From Lepidurus packardi (lineage: Eukaryota > Arthropoda > Branchiopoda > Notostraca > Triopsidae), in assembly GCA_023053545.1 (NCBI GenBank), contig JAKZAN010000074.1, forward strand, positions 62,001-126,000: a stretch of 64,000 nt of DNA, given 5' to 3'. Below are positions 18,399 through 33,200 of this stretch, in pieces. The position numbers were made by a program, and so were the translations under genes. Under the pieces are notes generated by a model. The model ran no database searches. It was not told the origin of the DNA and saw only the letters and a list, made by a program, of their open reading frames with translations. Every line of letters begins with the position of its first letter. Position 1 is the first letter of the stretch.

Positions 18399-19865
18399 CT
18401 TACTTAATTCACGAATTACTCACTTAATTCATGAATTACTCACTCATTTCATAAATTACTAACTTAATTCATAATTACAGACCTAATTCATGAATTACTG
18501 ACTTAATTCATGAATTACTGACTTAATTCATGAAATACTGACTTAATTCATGAATTACTGACTTAATTAATGAATTGCTGACTTAATTCATGAATTACTG
18601 ACTTAATTCATGAATTACTGACCTATTTTACGAATTTGTGACTTAATTCATGAATTACTGACTTAATTCATGAAATACTGACTTACTTCATGAAATACTG
18701 ACTTAATTCATGAAATACTGACTTAATTCATGAAATACTGACTTACTTCATGAATTACTTTCCTAATTCATGAATTACTGACTAAATTCATGAATTACTG
18801 ACCTATTTAACGAATTTGTGACTTAATTCATGAACTACTGACTTAGTTCATGAAATAATGACTTAATTCATGAAATACTGACTTAATTCATGAATTACTG
18901 ACTTAATTCATAATTACTGACTTAGTTCATAAATTAATGACTTAATTCATGAATTACTGACTTAATTAACCAATTACTGACTTAATTCATGAATTACTGA
19001 CTTAATTCATGAATTAATTACTTAATTAATAAATTACTGACTTAATTAAATAACTACGGACTTAATTCATGAATTACTGACTTAATTTATGAATTATTGA
19101 CTTCCTTATTGAATTACCGACTTCATTAATGAATTCATGAATTAATGACTTAATTAATGAATTACTGACTTAATTCATGAATTACTGACTTAATTCATGA
19201 ATTACTGACCTATTTAACGAATTTGTGACTTAATTCATGAATTACTGACTTAATTCATGAAATACTGACTTACTTCATGAAATACTGACTTAATTCACGA
19301 AATACTGACTTAATTCATGAACTACTGACTTAATTCATGAATTAGTTACTTAATTAATAAATTACTGACTTAATTCATAAATTACTGACTTAATTCATAA
19401 ATTACTGACTTAATTCATAAATTACTGACTTAATTAAATAACTAAGGACTTAATTCATGAATTACTGACTTAATTCATGAATTACTGACTTAATTTATGA
19501 ATTATTGACTTCATTAATGAATTACCGACTTCATTAATCAATTCATGAATTACTGACTTAATTCATGAAATACTGACTTACTTCATGAAATACTGACTTA
19601 CTTCATGAAATACTGACTTAATTTATGAATTATTGACTTCATTAATGAATTATCGACTTCATTAATCAATTCATGAATTACTGACTTAATTCATGAATGA
19701 AAGACTTAATTAATGAATTACTGAATTAGTTCATGAATTACTGACTTAATTCATGAATTACTGACTTAATTCATGAATTACTGACTTAATTAATGAATTG
19801 CTGACTTACTTCATAAAATACTGACTTAATTCATGAAGTACTGACTTAATTCATGAACTACTTAC
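18399..19865. repeat. Sat1 array between 145-bp elements 1 and 2
   Basis: About 1.47 kb of the 20-bp satellite. Its order of variant monomers closely matches 20636-22062, so the two intervals plus their 145-bp elements are duplicates of one 1.57-1.61-kb segment. No gene. Confidence 0.9.
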
Positions 19866-20010
19866 TGTGATGACGCCACCTAACGGTGGCACATGTCCCC
19901 CCTCTCTCTCTCTTGTCTCGCCCCAGTGTCCACATCAGTTTAGCTACCCAGCCACTTTGTACTCAATTATAATACAAACTCCTCGTAATCTCGTATCCAA
20001 CATCATCACA
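19866..20010. mobile_element. 145-bp TG...CA element, copy 2
   Basis: Same sequence and same CTTAC flanks as 18254-18398. Identical flanks and surrounding variant monomers show that it arose by segmental duplication with its satellite context, not by a new insertion. Confidence 0.85.
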
Positions 20011-20490
20011 CTTACTTAATTCACGAATTACTCACTTAATTCATGAATTACTCACTCATTTCATAAATTACTAACTTAATTCATAATTACAGACCTAATT
20101 CATGAATTACTGACTTAATTCATGAATTACTGACTTAATTTATGAATTATTGACTTCATTAATGAATTACCGACTTCATTAATCAATTCATGAATTACTG
20201 ACTTAATTCATGAAATACTGACTTACTTCATGAAATACTGACTTAATTTATGAATTATTGACTTCATTAATGAATTATCGACTTCATTAATCAATTCATG
20301 AATTACTGACTTAATTCATGAATGAAAGACTTAATTAATGAATTACTGAATTAGTTCATGAATTACTGACTTAATTCATGAATTACTGACTTAATTCATG
20401 AATTACTGACTTAATTAATGAATTGCTGACTTACTTCATAAAATACTGACTTAATTCATGAAGTACTGACTTAATTCATGAACTACTTAC
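20011..20490. repeat. Sat1 array between 145-bp elements 2 and 3
   Basis: 480 bp of sat1, the shortest spacing. It joins the downstream flank of one 145-bp element directly to the TTTATGAATTATTGAC-type upstream flank of the next, as expected of a deletion or unequal exchange product. Confidence 0.85.
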
Positions 20491-20635
20491 TGTGATGACG
20501 CCACCTAACGGTGGCACATGTCCCCCCTCTCTCTCTCTTGTCTCGCCCCAGTGTCCACATCAGTTTAGCTACCCAGCCACTTTTTACTCAATTATAATAC
20601 AAACTCCTCGTAATCTCGTATCCAACATCATCACA
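20491..20635. mobile_element. 145-bp TG...CA element, copy 3
   Basis: As copy 1, with at least one private substitution (CACTTTTTACTC where the others have CACTTTGTACTC). CTTAC flanks retained. Confidence 0.85.
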
Positions 20636-22062
20636 CTTACTTAATTCACGAATTACTCACTTAATTCATGAATTACTCACTCATTTCATAAATTACTAAC
20701 TTAATTCATAATTACAGACCTAATTCATGAATTACTGACTTAATTCATGAATTACTGACTTAATTCATGAAATACTGACTTAATTCATGAATTACTGACT
20801 TAATTAATGAATTGCTGACTTAATTCATGAATTACTGACTTAATTCATGAATTACTGACCTATTTTACGAATTTGTGACTTAATTCATGAATTACTGACT
20901 TAATTCATGAAATACTGACTTACTTCATGAAATACTGACTTAATTCATGAAATACTGACTTAATTCATGAAATACTGACTTACTTCATGAATTACTTTCC
21001 TAATTCATGAATTACTGACTAAATTCATGAATTACTGACCTATTTAACGAATTTGTGACTTAATTCATGAACTACTGACTTAGTTCATGAAATAATGACT
21101 TAATTCATGAAATACTGACTTAATTCATGAATTACTGACTTAATTCATAATTACTCACTTAGTTCATAAATTAATGACTTAATTCATGAATTACTGACTT
21201 AATTAACCAATTACTGACTTAATTCATGAATTACTGACTTAATTCATGAATTAATTACTTAATTAATAAATTACTGACTTAATTAAATAACTACGGACTT
21301 AATTCATGAATTACTGACTTAATTTATGAATTATTGACTTCCTTATTGAATTACCGACTTCATTAATGAATTCATGAATTAATGACTTAATTAATGAATT
21401 ACTGACTTAATTCATGAATTACTGACTTAATTCATGAATTACTGACCTATTTAACGAATTTGTGACTTAATTCATGAATTACTGACTTAATTCATGAAAT
21501 ACTGACTTACTTCATGAAATACTGACTTAATTCACGAAATACTGACTTAATTCATGAACTACTGACTTAATTCATGAATTAGTTACTTAATTAATAAATT
21601 ACTGACTTAATTCATAAATTACTGACTTAATTCATAAATTACTGACTTAATTAAATAACTAAGGACTTAATTCATGAATTACTGACTTAATTCATGAATT
21701 ACTGACTTAATTTATGAATTATTGACTTCATTAATGAATTACCGACTTCATTAATCAATTCATGAATTACTGACTTAATTCATGAAATACTGACTTACTT
21801 CATGAAATACTGACTTAATTTATGAATTATTGACTTCATTAATGAATTATCGACTTCATTAATCAATTCATGAATTACTGACTTAATTCATGAATGAAAG
21901 ACTTAATTAATGAATTACTGAATTAGTTCATGAATTACTGACTTAATTCATGAATTACTGACTTAATTCATGAATTACTGACTTAATTAATGAATTGCTG
22001 ACTTACTTCATAAAATACTGACTTAATTCATGAAGTACTGACTTAATTCATGAACTACTTAC
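20636..22062. repeat. Sat1 array between 145-bp elements 3 and 4
   Basis: About 1.43 kb of sat1, a near-duplicate of 18399-19865, 40 bp (two monomers) shorter. No gene. Confidence 0.9.
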
Positions 22063-22207
22063 TGTGATGACGCCACCTAACGGTGGCACATGTCCCCCCT
22101 CTCTCTCTCTTGTCTCGCCCCAGTGTCCACATCAGTTTAGCTACCCAGCCACTTTGTACTCAATTATAATACAAACTCCTCGTAATCTCGTATCCAACAT
22201 CATCACA
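22063..22207. mobile_element. 145-bp TG...CA element, copy 4
   Basis: Same element with CTTAC flanks. Its downstream flank (TTTATAATTACTGACC, then AATTAACTACGG followed by AATTAATGAATTGC) is the one found beside the only 145-bp element in unit 2. Confidence 0.85.
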
Positions 22208-23149
22208 CTTACTTAATTCACGAATTACTCACTTAATTCATGAATTACTCACTCATTTCATAAATTACTAACTTAATTCATAATTACAGACCTAATTCAT
22301 GAATTACTGACATAATTCATGAATTACTGACTTAATTTATAATTACTGACCTAATTAACTACGGACTTAATTAATGAATTGCTGACTTACTTCATAAATT
22401 ACTGACTTAATTCATGAATTACTGACTTAATTCATGAATTACTGACTTAATTCTTAATTAATGAATTACTGACTTAATTCATGAATTACTGACTTAATTC
22501 ATGAATTACTGACCTATTTAACGAATTTGTGACTTAATTCATGAATTACTGACTTAATTCATGAAATACTGACTTACTTCATGAAATACTGACTTAATTC
22601 ACGAAATACTGACTTAATTCATGAACTACTGACTTAATTCATGAATTAGTTACTTAATTAATAAATTACTGACTTAATTCATAAATTACTGACTTAATTC
22701 ATAAATTACTGACTTAATTCATAAATTACTGACTTAATTAAATAACTAAGGACTTAATTCATGAATTACTGACTTAATTCATGAATTACTGACTTAATTT
22801 ATGAATTATTGACTTCATTAATGAATTACCGACTTCATTAATCAATTCATGAATTACTGACTTAATTCATGAAATACTGACTTACTTCATGAAATACTGA
22901 CTTAATTTATGAATTATTGACTTCATTAATGAATTATCGACTTCATTAATCAATTCATGAATTACTGACTTAATTCATGAATGAAAGACTTAATTAATGA
23001 ATTACTGAATTAGTTCATGAATTACTGACTTAATTCATGAATTACTGACTTAATTCATGAATTACTGACTTAATTAATGAATTGCTGACTTACTTCATAA
23101 AATACTGACTTAATTCATGAAGTACTGACTTAATTCATGAACTACTTAC
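22208..23149. repeat. Sat1 array between 145-bp elements 4 and 5
   Basis: 942 bp of sat1 with the usual variants; no gene or other sequence seen. Confidence 0.9.
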
Positions 23150-23294
23150 TGTGATGACGCCACCTAACGGTGGCACATGTCCCCCCTCTCTCTCTCTTGT
23201 CTCGCCCCAGTGTCCACATCAGTTTAGCTACCCAGCCACTTTGTACTCAATTATAATACAAACTCCTCGTAATCTCGTATCCAACATCATCACA
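23150..23294. mobile_element. 145-bp TG...CA element, copy 5
   Basis: Last of five copies in unit 1, CTTAC flanks. Downstream the monomer order changes to that leading into unit 2. Confidence 0.85.
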
Positions 23295-26200
23295 CTTACT
23301 TAATTCACGAATTACTCACTTAATTCATGAATTACTCACTCATTTCATAAATTACTAACTTAATTCATAATTACAGACCTAATTCATGAATTACTGACTT
23401 AATTCATGAATTACTGACTTAATTTATAATTACTGACCTAATTAACTACGGACTTAGTTCATAACTAAATTACTGACTTAATTCATGAATTACTGACTTA
23501 ATTCATGAATTACTGTCTTAATTCATGAATTACTGACTTAATTCATGAATTACTGACTTAATTCATGAGTTACTGACTTAATTCATGAAATACTGACTTA
23601 ATTCACAAAATACTGACTTAATTCATGAACTACTTACTTAATTCACGAATTATTCACTTAATTCATGAATTACTCATTTAATTCATGAATTACTCACTTA
23701 ATTCATGCATTTCTGACTTAATTCTTGAACTATTGACTTAATTCATGAATTACTGACTTATTTCATAAATAACTGACTTAATTAATGAATTCCTGACTTA
23801 ATTCCTGAATTAATGACTTAATTCATGAATTACTGACTTAATTCATGAATTACTGACTTAGTTCATGAATTACTGACTTAATTCATGAATTACTGATTTA
23901 ATTCATGAAATAATTACTTAATTCATAAATTACTGACTTAATTAAATAACTACGGACTTAATTAATGAATTGCTGACTTACTTCATAAAATACTGACTTA
24001 ATTCATGAAATACTGACTTAATTCATGAACTACTTACTTAATTCACGAATTACTCACTTAATTCATGAATTACTCACTCATTTAATAAATTACTAACTTA
24101 ATTCATAATTACTGACCTAATTCATGAATTACTGACTTAATTCATAATTACTGACCTAATTCATGAATTACTGACTTAATTCATGAATTACTGACTTAAT
24201 TAACTAATTACTGACTTAATTCATGAACTCCTGACTTAATTCATGAAATACTGACTTAATTCACGAAATACTGACTTAATTCATGAACTACTGACTTAAT
24301 TCATGAATTACTGACTTAATTCATGAATTACTGACTTAATTCATGAATTAATGACTTAATTCATGAATTACTGACTTAATTCATGAATTACTGACTTAAT
24401 TCATGAATTACTGACTTAATTCATGAATTACTGACTTAATTCATGAATTACTGACCTATTTAACGAATTTGTGACTTAATTCATGAAATACTGACTTACT
24501 TCATGAAATACTGACTTAATTCACGAAATACTGACTTAATTCATGAACTACTGACTTAATTCATGAATTACTGACTTAATTCATGAATTACTGACTTAAT
24601 TCATGAATTAATGACTTAATTCATGAATTACTGACTTAATTCATGAATTACTGACTTAATTCATAATTACTGACTTAATTCATGAATTACTGAATTAATT
24701 CATGAATTACTGACTTAATTAACTAATTACTGACTAAATTCATGAATTACTGACTTAATTCATGAATTAATTACTTAATTAATAAATTACTGACTTAATT
24801 AAATAACTACGGACTTAATTCATGAATTACTTACTTAATTCATGAATTACTGACCTATTAAACGAATTTGTGACTTAATTCATGAATTACTGACTTAATT
24901 CACGAGTTACTGACTTAATTCATGAAATACTGACTTAATTCACAAAATACTGACTTAATTCATGAACTACTGACTTAATTCATGAATTACTGACTTAATT
25001 CATGAATTACTGACTTAATTCATGAATTACTGACTTAATTAATGAATTGCTGACTTACTTCATGAAATACTGACTTAATTCATGAAATACTGACTTAATT
25101 CATGAACTACTTACTTAATTCACGAATTATTCACTTAATTCATGAATTACTCATTTAATTCATGAATTACTCACTTAATTCATGCATTTCTGACTTAATT
25201 CTTGAACTATTGACTTAATTCATGAATTACTGACTTATTTCATGAATAACTGACTTAATTAATGAATTCCTGACTCCTAAATAATGAATTACTGAAATAG
25301 TTCATGAATTAATGAATTGAATCATAAATTACTGACTTATTTAAATAACTACGGACTTAGTTCATAAATTACTGACCTAATTCATGAATTACTGACTTAA
25401 TTCATAATTACTGACTTAATTCATGAATTTCTGACTTAATTCACGAGTTACTAACTTAATTCATGAAATACTGACTTAATTCACAAAATACTGACTTAAT
25501 TCATGAACTACTGACTTAATTCATGAATTACTGACTTAATTCATGAATTACTGACTTAATTCATGAATTACTGACTTAGTTCATGAATTACTGACTTAAT
25601 TCATGAATTACTTACTTAATTCATGAATTACTGACTTAATTAATGAATTGCTGACTTACTTCATGAAATACTGACTTAATTCATGAAATACTGACTTAAT
25701 TCATGAACTACTTACTTAATTCATGAATTACTCACTTAATTCATGCATTTCTGACTTAATTCTTGAACTATTGACTTAATTCATGAATTACTGACTTATT
25801 TCAGGAATAACTGAATTAATTAATGAATTCCTGACTTAAATAATGAATTACTGAAATAGTTCATGAATTAATGAATTGAATCATAAATTACTGACTTATT
25901 TAAATAACTACGGACTTAGTTCATAAATTACTGACTTAATTCATAAATTACAGACTTCATTCATGAATTAACTGACTTAATTCATGAACTACTGACTTAA
26001 TTCATGAACTACTGACTTAATTCATGAATTACTGACTTAATTCATGAATTACTGACTTAATTCATAATTACTGACTTAATTCATGAATTACTGACTTAAT
26101 TCATGAATTACTGACTTAATTCATGAATTGAATTACTGACTTAATTCATGAATTACTGACTTAATTCATAATTACTGACTTAATTCATGAATTACTGACC

Positions 26201-27999
26201 TAATTAACTAATTACTGACTTAATTCATGAATTACTGACTTAATTCATGAATTAATTACTTAATTAATAAATCACTGACTTAATTAAATAACTACGGACT
26301 TAATTCATGAATTACTTACTTAATTCATGAATTACTGACCTATTAAACGAATTTGTGACTTAATTCATGAATTACTGACTTAATTCATGAAATACTGACT
26401 TACTTCATGAAATACTGACTTAATTCATGAACTACTTACTTAATTCACGAATTACTCACTAAATTCATGAATTACTCACTTAATTCATGAATTACTGACT
26501 TAATTCATGAATTAATTACTTAATTAATAAATTACTGACTTAATTAAATAACTACGGACTTAATTCATGAATTACTTACTTAATTCATGAATTACTGACC
26601 TATTAAACGAATTTGTGACTTAATTCATGAATTACTGACTTAATTCATGAAATACTGACTTACTTCATGAAATACTGACTTAATTCATGAACTACTTACT
26701 TAATTCACGAATTACTCACTAAATTCATGAATTACTCACTTAATTCATGAATTACTCACTTAATTCATGAATTACTGACTTAATTCATGAATTACTGACT
26801 TAATTCATGAGTTACTGACTTAATTCATGAAATACTGACTTAATTCACAAACTACTGACTTAATTCATGAATTACTGACTTAATTCATGAATTACTGACT
26901 TAATTCATGAATTACTGACTTAATTAATGAATTGCTGACTTACTTCATGAAATACTGACTTAATTCATGAAATACTGACTTAATTCATGAACTACTTACT
27001 TAATTCACGAATTACTCACTTAATTCATGAATTACTCATTTAATTCATGAATTACTCACTTAATTCATGCATTTCTGACTTAATTCTTGAACTATTGACT
27101 TAATTCATGAATTACTGACTTATTTCATGAATAACTGACTTAATTAATGAATTCCTGACTTAAATAATGAATTACTGAAATAGTTCATGAATTAATGAAT
27201 TGAATCATAAATTACTGACTTATTTAAATAACTACGGACTTAGTTCATAAATTACTGACTTAATTCATGAATTACTGACTTAATTCATAATTACTGACTT
27301 AATTCATGAATTACTGACTTAATTCATGAGTTACTGACTTAATTCATGAAATACTGACTTAATTCACAAAATACTGACTTAATTCATGAACTACTGACTT
27401 AATTCATGAATTACTGACTTAATTCATGAATTACTGACTTAATTCATGAATTACTGACTTAATTCATGAATTGCTGACTTACTTCATGAAATACTGACTT
27501 AATTCATGAAATACTGACTTAATTCATGAACTACTTACTTAATTCACGAATTACTCACTTAATTCATGAATTACTCATTTAATTCATGAATTACTCACTT
27601 AATTCATGCATTTCTGACTTATTTCGTGAATAACTGACTTAATTAATGAATTCCTGACTTAAATAATGAATTACTGAAATAGTTCATGAATTAATTAGTT
27701 GAATCATAAATTACTGACTTATTTAAATAACTACGGACTTAGTTCATAAATTACTGACCTAATTCATGAATTACTGACTTAATTCATGAATTATTGACTT
27801 AATTCATAATTACTGACTTAATTCATGAATTTCTGACTTAATTCATGAGTTACTGACTTAATTCATGAAATACTGACTTAATTCACAAAATACTGACTTA
27901 ATTCATGAACTACTGACTTAATTCATGAATTACTGACTTAATTCATGAATTACTGACTTAGTTCATGAATTACTGACTTAATTCATGAATTACTGACCT
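23295..27999. repeat. Sat1 array spanning the unit 1/unit 2 boundary
   Basis: About 4.7 kb of uninterrupted 20-bp satellite. From 24681 it repeats the variant order of window positions 1-3312 with few differences. No gene or other element seen. Confidence 0.94.
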
Positions 28000-28264
28000 T
28001 GTCGCAGATGGAAACCGCGAGGTACACATGTTTAAACTTCCCGCGGTCCACTGTGACGTAACGGCCAATGGAGACAACGGTCGCCCCCGTAGAGCCTGGG
28101 TTCGGGGCGAACGTTTTTTTTCGTTGTTGGCTGAACAGGCACAGTGAATGAATGTTAACATTTTTGGCTCTTGTTTTTTTGGTGTATTTCATTTAGTTAA
28201 AGACAATAAATTACTCTATTTAAAAGTATAGTTCCCTGTCATCGTAAGTGAATTATCGGTGACA
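28000..28264 (+). repeat. 5' LTR of retroelement A, copy 2
   Basis: 265 bp, same as 3313-3577 as far as read. The primer-binding site follows at 28268-28285. Confidence 0.92.
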
Positions 28265-28343
28265 TTTTGGTGCATCGACCGGGAAACTAGCTCGATTGTA
28301 GATTCCCTCAGTTACTTTTGGTGAACTATAAAAAGTGTTCGAA

Positions 28344-30137
28344 ATGGCTACTGCTCAAAGTGTTGACGATATTGTGCGTGATGCCGAAAGCGATCAAGAC
28401 GAGCAATTCGACTTGAGCGATCCGGCGACCGTGAAAAGGCTACGCACGGACTCCAAAAAACGGTTGATAAGGCTAACTGAGAAAATCTCTCAATTAGTTA
28501 GCGATTGAGGCAGTCGCACAGCATTAAAGCTGCTACGAAATCAGCTCGCCACCAACTTAACTGAATGTTCCGAACTGAACAAGAAATATGTGGAAGTTGG
28601 TGGCTCCTTGGAATCTACGGCCGACAAGTATTATGCGGTCGTGGAAAAACTGGTCTCCGACAGCTTTAAGTGTATCGACGAGTACCTGAGAGTACGCGCC
28701 GACGACCCGACCTCATCCGTGGCGAGTGGTTATGCACAGTCCCTCGCATCCGTGGCCTCAAGGACTTCGCAACTCTCGCAAGCTTCAACCCAGCTTCGCG
28801 AGTCTCAGAGGCATTTGGAGACCGCCGAGCTCCGCATACGTCAGCTGCATGCAGCGATAGCCGAAGAAGAGCAAGACTCAAGACAAATTCGACAAGTTCA
28901 AGAGGCGCTAGAAGAAGCTGTACGCTCAGTAAGTCTAAATCGGCAAGTACGCTAACAGCGCAACCTCTCCGAGCAGTTGCAGTCGGAGCATGGGACTCTC
29001 GACGAAGGTGAAAGCTTAAGGGTACACTTGGGTCAACCTCTCTTCGCCGAGGGTCAGGACCTTCCGTCTGGATTTACAAACGTTCCTTATCAAGGCAACC
29101 CGATATGGCCTAATTTAACACAATCCGTTAGACCCACTTCCGGGTCACATAAGCTTCAGTCTCCACCTCCGGACGCATGGATTATTAACGCAAACGCGAA
29201 TAACATTCGTCAAGCGGGAGATTCAAACGCCATTAACAATCTCTCGAAAATCCACATCAAACCATTTTCCGGAGATCCCAGGGATTGGCCGTTATTCATC
29301 GGGCAATTCAAAAGTTTTGTACACGATGTAGTGCCAAACGCTGCCCAGCGAATGGCATACCTCCGCGAATTATTAGCGCCAAACGTGAGGAAAAGTATCT
29401 CCCAAACCCTCATGAATCCTGCAACATATCTAGACTCATTACGAGCACTCCAAAGGAGGTATGGTCACCCGGCATTAGTCTCCGAAGCCTGTGTCGACGG
29501 GTTACTGAAACTACCAAATGTTAAGGTAGGTGATTTCACCTCGTTAGAAACGTTCTTCAATGAACTCCGCGGAGCCGTGACCAGCTTGAGACAAGCCGGG
29601 TATGACGCCGACTTAGCTGCCCTCACAGTAGTGCGCCAGTTACGGGATAAGTTACCGGAACAACTCAGAACGAAGTGGGATGCCCGCGTCCGAAAACTAA
29701 ATCGCGCACCGACCCTAATCGACCTCGACACGTGGTTAGACGGCGAAGTCATGGCGGTCGTTCTTGGAAACCGTTCTTCCATTTTCGAGCCAGACAGTCA
29801 ACCAACCAAGAGTAGCGGTCGACAAAGGTACGTAAAGGCAAGGGAGCAACCTCCCACCGTACTCTACACATCAAACATCTCGAGCGAAGCGCAACCGAAA
29901 CCAGACACTTCGTCTCCTGCATGCTGCGTTTGTGGCGAAGCGCATCCGATCGCGCGTTGCCAAAGCTTTAAGTCCCTTACCATAGAGCAACGCGTCGAAC
30001 ATGTTAGGCGAAACAAGCGATGCTTTAAATGCCTAGCCCCTGGGCATTTCGCCAAAGATTGCAGGCGAAAAACAACTTGTGGGCTCAATGGATGTAGAGG
30101 TCGCCACAACATTCTCCTCCATGGCGCTGCACAACGT
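28344..30137 (+). pseudogene. gag region of retroelement A, copy 2 (fossil)
   Basis: Copy of the gag region at 3657-5450: coiled-coil-like start, DUF1759-like capsid part, CX2CX4HX4C zinc knuckles. Broken in the same way as copy 1. Confidence 0.85.
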
Positions 30138-30216
30138 CCAAATCAGAACATAACAAATCCTTCCTCTAGCGCCCGTCAAGGTACCGAAGAAACCGAAACA
30201 GCTTACGTCGGTACAA

Positions 30217-33200
30217 CCTTGCAGCACCTAAACCCAGTCCTTTTATCGGTGGTTCCAATTGTTATTCGGGCCAACGGTAAGAGTCTGGATAACTACGCGC
30301 TTCTCGATCCAGGGAGCGAGGTATCCATAATCCTACAAAGTACCGCCGATTCTTTGGGACTGCGAGGTCCGCGGGGTCCATTACGTTTGGGGTCTTACCA
30401 TGGACAAGACCCTACGTTCATGAGCTCGCTAGCTGACTTTGAAGTAGCTAGCCGCGACAGCAAAACCAAGATGTCCGTTGTTGGTGCGGTAACTGTGCCC
30501 ATTTTAAACAACAGCCTTCGATCCATCGACTGGCCTAAGGAATAGAAGCGCTGGCCACACCTCTGTAACCTACCAATGGCCCCCCTCGACACGTCAAAGG
30601 TTACAGTCTTGCTTGGAGGCGAATTAGACGACGCGCACGACCAGTTAAAGGTTATTAAACACCTAAAGGAGTTATTGCTCCTCGGGCTGTATTGACGCCC
30701 TTCGGATGGTGTGCCACGGGTAAGCTCCCAGATCGAGCCTCGTTCGGTTCAGTCCGACGAGTGAATCTAATTCGTCAACCGGCCTACGACGAAATTAATG
30801 ACTTAGTAAAACAGTTCTGGCGAACCGACTCAATCGGTGTTAAGGCGTTCAACCCTGTCAAATCGCGAGAAGACGAAAGAGCCCTCGCTATTATGGAAAA
30901 GACCGCTCGCAACGTTGGTCATCGGTACGAGTGCGGACTCCTTTGGAAAGAAGACAAACCACAATTACCGGACAACCGCTCAATAGCGCTTCGACGTTTC
31001 TTTGCCCTCGAACGCAAACTCCTAAAGAATCCCGAGTTAGCCAAACGGTACGAACAGACTATTAACGAATATGTCCTGCTCAGGCACGCCAGAAAACTAG
31101 CTCCGGAAGAAGCACAAGTTTCGTCTGACAAAACTTGGTACCTGCCGCACCACGCCGTAACAAACCCAAATAAGCCTGACAAGGTTCGCGTGGTATTCGA
31201 CGCCTCCGCCACTCACGGAGATTATTCTCTCAACGGAGCGTTGCTGAAGGGTCCCGATCTGTTGACTAGTTTGTTGGGTGTTCTCCTACGTTTTCGACGC
31301 AACCGAATCCCATTGTCAGCAGACATAGAGAAAATGTATCACCAAGTTCTCGTCAAACAGGACGACCAAACGGCTTTTCGGTTTCTGTGGAGAAGTCCGA
31401 ACAGCAACCTAGCTCCGCACACGTACCAAATGCTGGTTCACGTGTTTGGTGCGATATCTTCGCCGTCTATTTGTTTATATGTTCTCCACAGAACCGCCAA
31501 AGACAATGAATCAAAATTCCCGTGTGTTGCTAACAAAGTTATTGAAAACTTTTATGTCGATAACTTTCTAGACTCCGTCGACACCGAAGAAGAAGCTACT
31601 ACGGTTGCTCATCAGCTGATGAGCTTGCTTAAGCTTGGCGATTTCAGATTAACGAGGTGGATAACATCGTCTCGAGAAGTTTTAAGCTCAATTCCCCCAT
31701 CAGAAAGAAGTTCTTCGGAATTAAACAAGGATCTGGAGCGACTACCGTGTGAGCGAACTCTTGGCTTGCTCTGGGACTGCGAATCCGACGCGTTCGTATT
31801 CAAGATTATGCGTCCCGCCGAAGTAACCTCTAAGAGACAAGTGCTCCGTCACGTCGCCTCCATTTTTGATCCACTGGGTTTCTTAAGCCCACTGGTATTC
31901 TCGGCCAAAATCTTGTTGCAAGACATATGGAAAGGAGGCTACGATTGGGACGAATCCCTCCCGCGAGATATCCAAACAAGATGGAATGACTGGGCCGGCG
32001 AGTTAAAATTGCTAGAGCAACTCCGTCTGCCATGATGCCTCAAGTTTCCTCACCAGCCAGTTAAATCGGAACTGCATGTATTTTGCGACGCCTCGCAACT
32101 GGGTTTTGGCGCCGTTGCCTACCTTAGGCATGAGTACACAGACGATCAAATCAGCATACATTTTGTGATGTCGAAAACTCGGGTAGCCCCACTAAAGCCC
32201 ATTTCCATACCAAGGCTCGAGCTACAAGCTGCAGTCGTTGGCCTTAGACTTGCCTTGTCTTGCTGCGACGAGCTTCGGCTACAGATGAGTCAAGTCATCT
32301 TTTGGACCGATTCAACTACCGTGCTGCAATGGATCAATTCGTCCACCTGCAAATTCCAGACCTTTGTGAACAACCGGATTGGGGAGATTCTGGAGGCAAG
32401 CAGCTCCAGCCAATGGCGTCACGTAGCAGGGAAAGAAAACCCCGCAGACGACTGTTCACGTGGATTAAACCCGAGACAATTGTCAATAAGCCACCGATGG
32501 TTCCAGGGCCCGAAATTCTTGAAGACACCCAGTTCCTCGCACCAGACCCCACCGGTTGACGAGCCGGCAAATGACGACCCCGAAGTGGTACGAACGGCAT
32601 GGACGGGAACCCTCAAGGTCTGTGAGAATTCCCTAAGTGACCTCATGGCCAGAACCTCTACGTTTCTCCGGTTGCAGAGAGTGACTGCTCTAATAACTAA
32701 ATTTGGAAAACGCTGTCGAGGCACTAAGCTTACACTCAACATTACGGCCACCGAACTAGAAGAGGCTCTCAGTGTCTGTATTCGTATATGCCAAGAGGAA
32801 AGTTTCTCGGACGACATCGAAGCCAGCAAAATGGGCCGGCCTCTCGCAAAAAACTCGCGTCTCACACACCTCACTCCGTTTCTCGATGATCACGGTATCT
32901 TTCGTGTAGGTGGTCGATTGGAGCACTCCACTTTAAGTTACGAGGCTCGTCACCCTATCGTACTGCCTGCCTACCTTCGTATAACGGACCTTGTTATAGA
33001 AAACGCTCATCGAGAAGTTGTTCATTCGTCAACAGATAGAACGCTCCATCGAACGCGAGATCGCTACTAGATCCTGCGAGGCCGAGCAGCGGTGAAGAGA
33101 GTAGTATGGAAGTGCTCTGTTTGTAAAAGACGCAACGCTAAACCCGTGATACCAATGATGGCCCCTCTGCCCGCTTGCAGAGTAAAGCCTTCAAGTTCCC

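Larger units (their letters stand above)
1..24680. repeat. Higher-order repeat unit 1 (about 24.7 kb)
   Basis: First of three consecutive compound units. Order: sat1 tract, retroelement A, sat1, sat2, retroelement B inside sat2, sat2, sat1 with five 145-bp elements. The opening bases of the window reappear at 24681 with the same run of variant monomers, and the start of retroelement A recurs 24,687 bp downstream, so this is one full period. All satellite monomers and both retroelements lie in one orientation; no inversion was seen. The cut point is arbitrary because the unit is circularly permutable. Confidence 0.9.

Noticed and set aside
1-24680. ATG AAT TAC TGA in each sat1 monomer as a minimal start-stop reading frame
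   Set aside because: It is a by-product of the monomer sequence; there is no sign of translation and no context for it.
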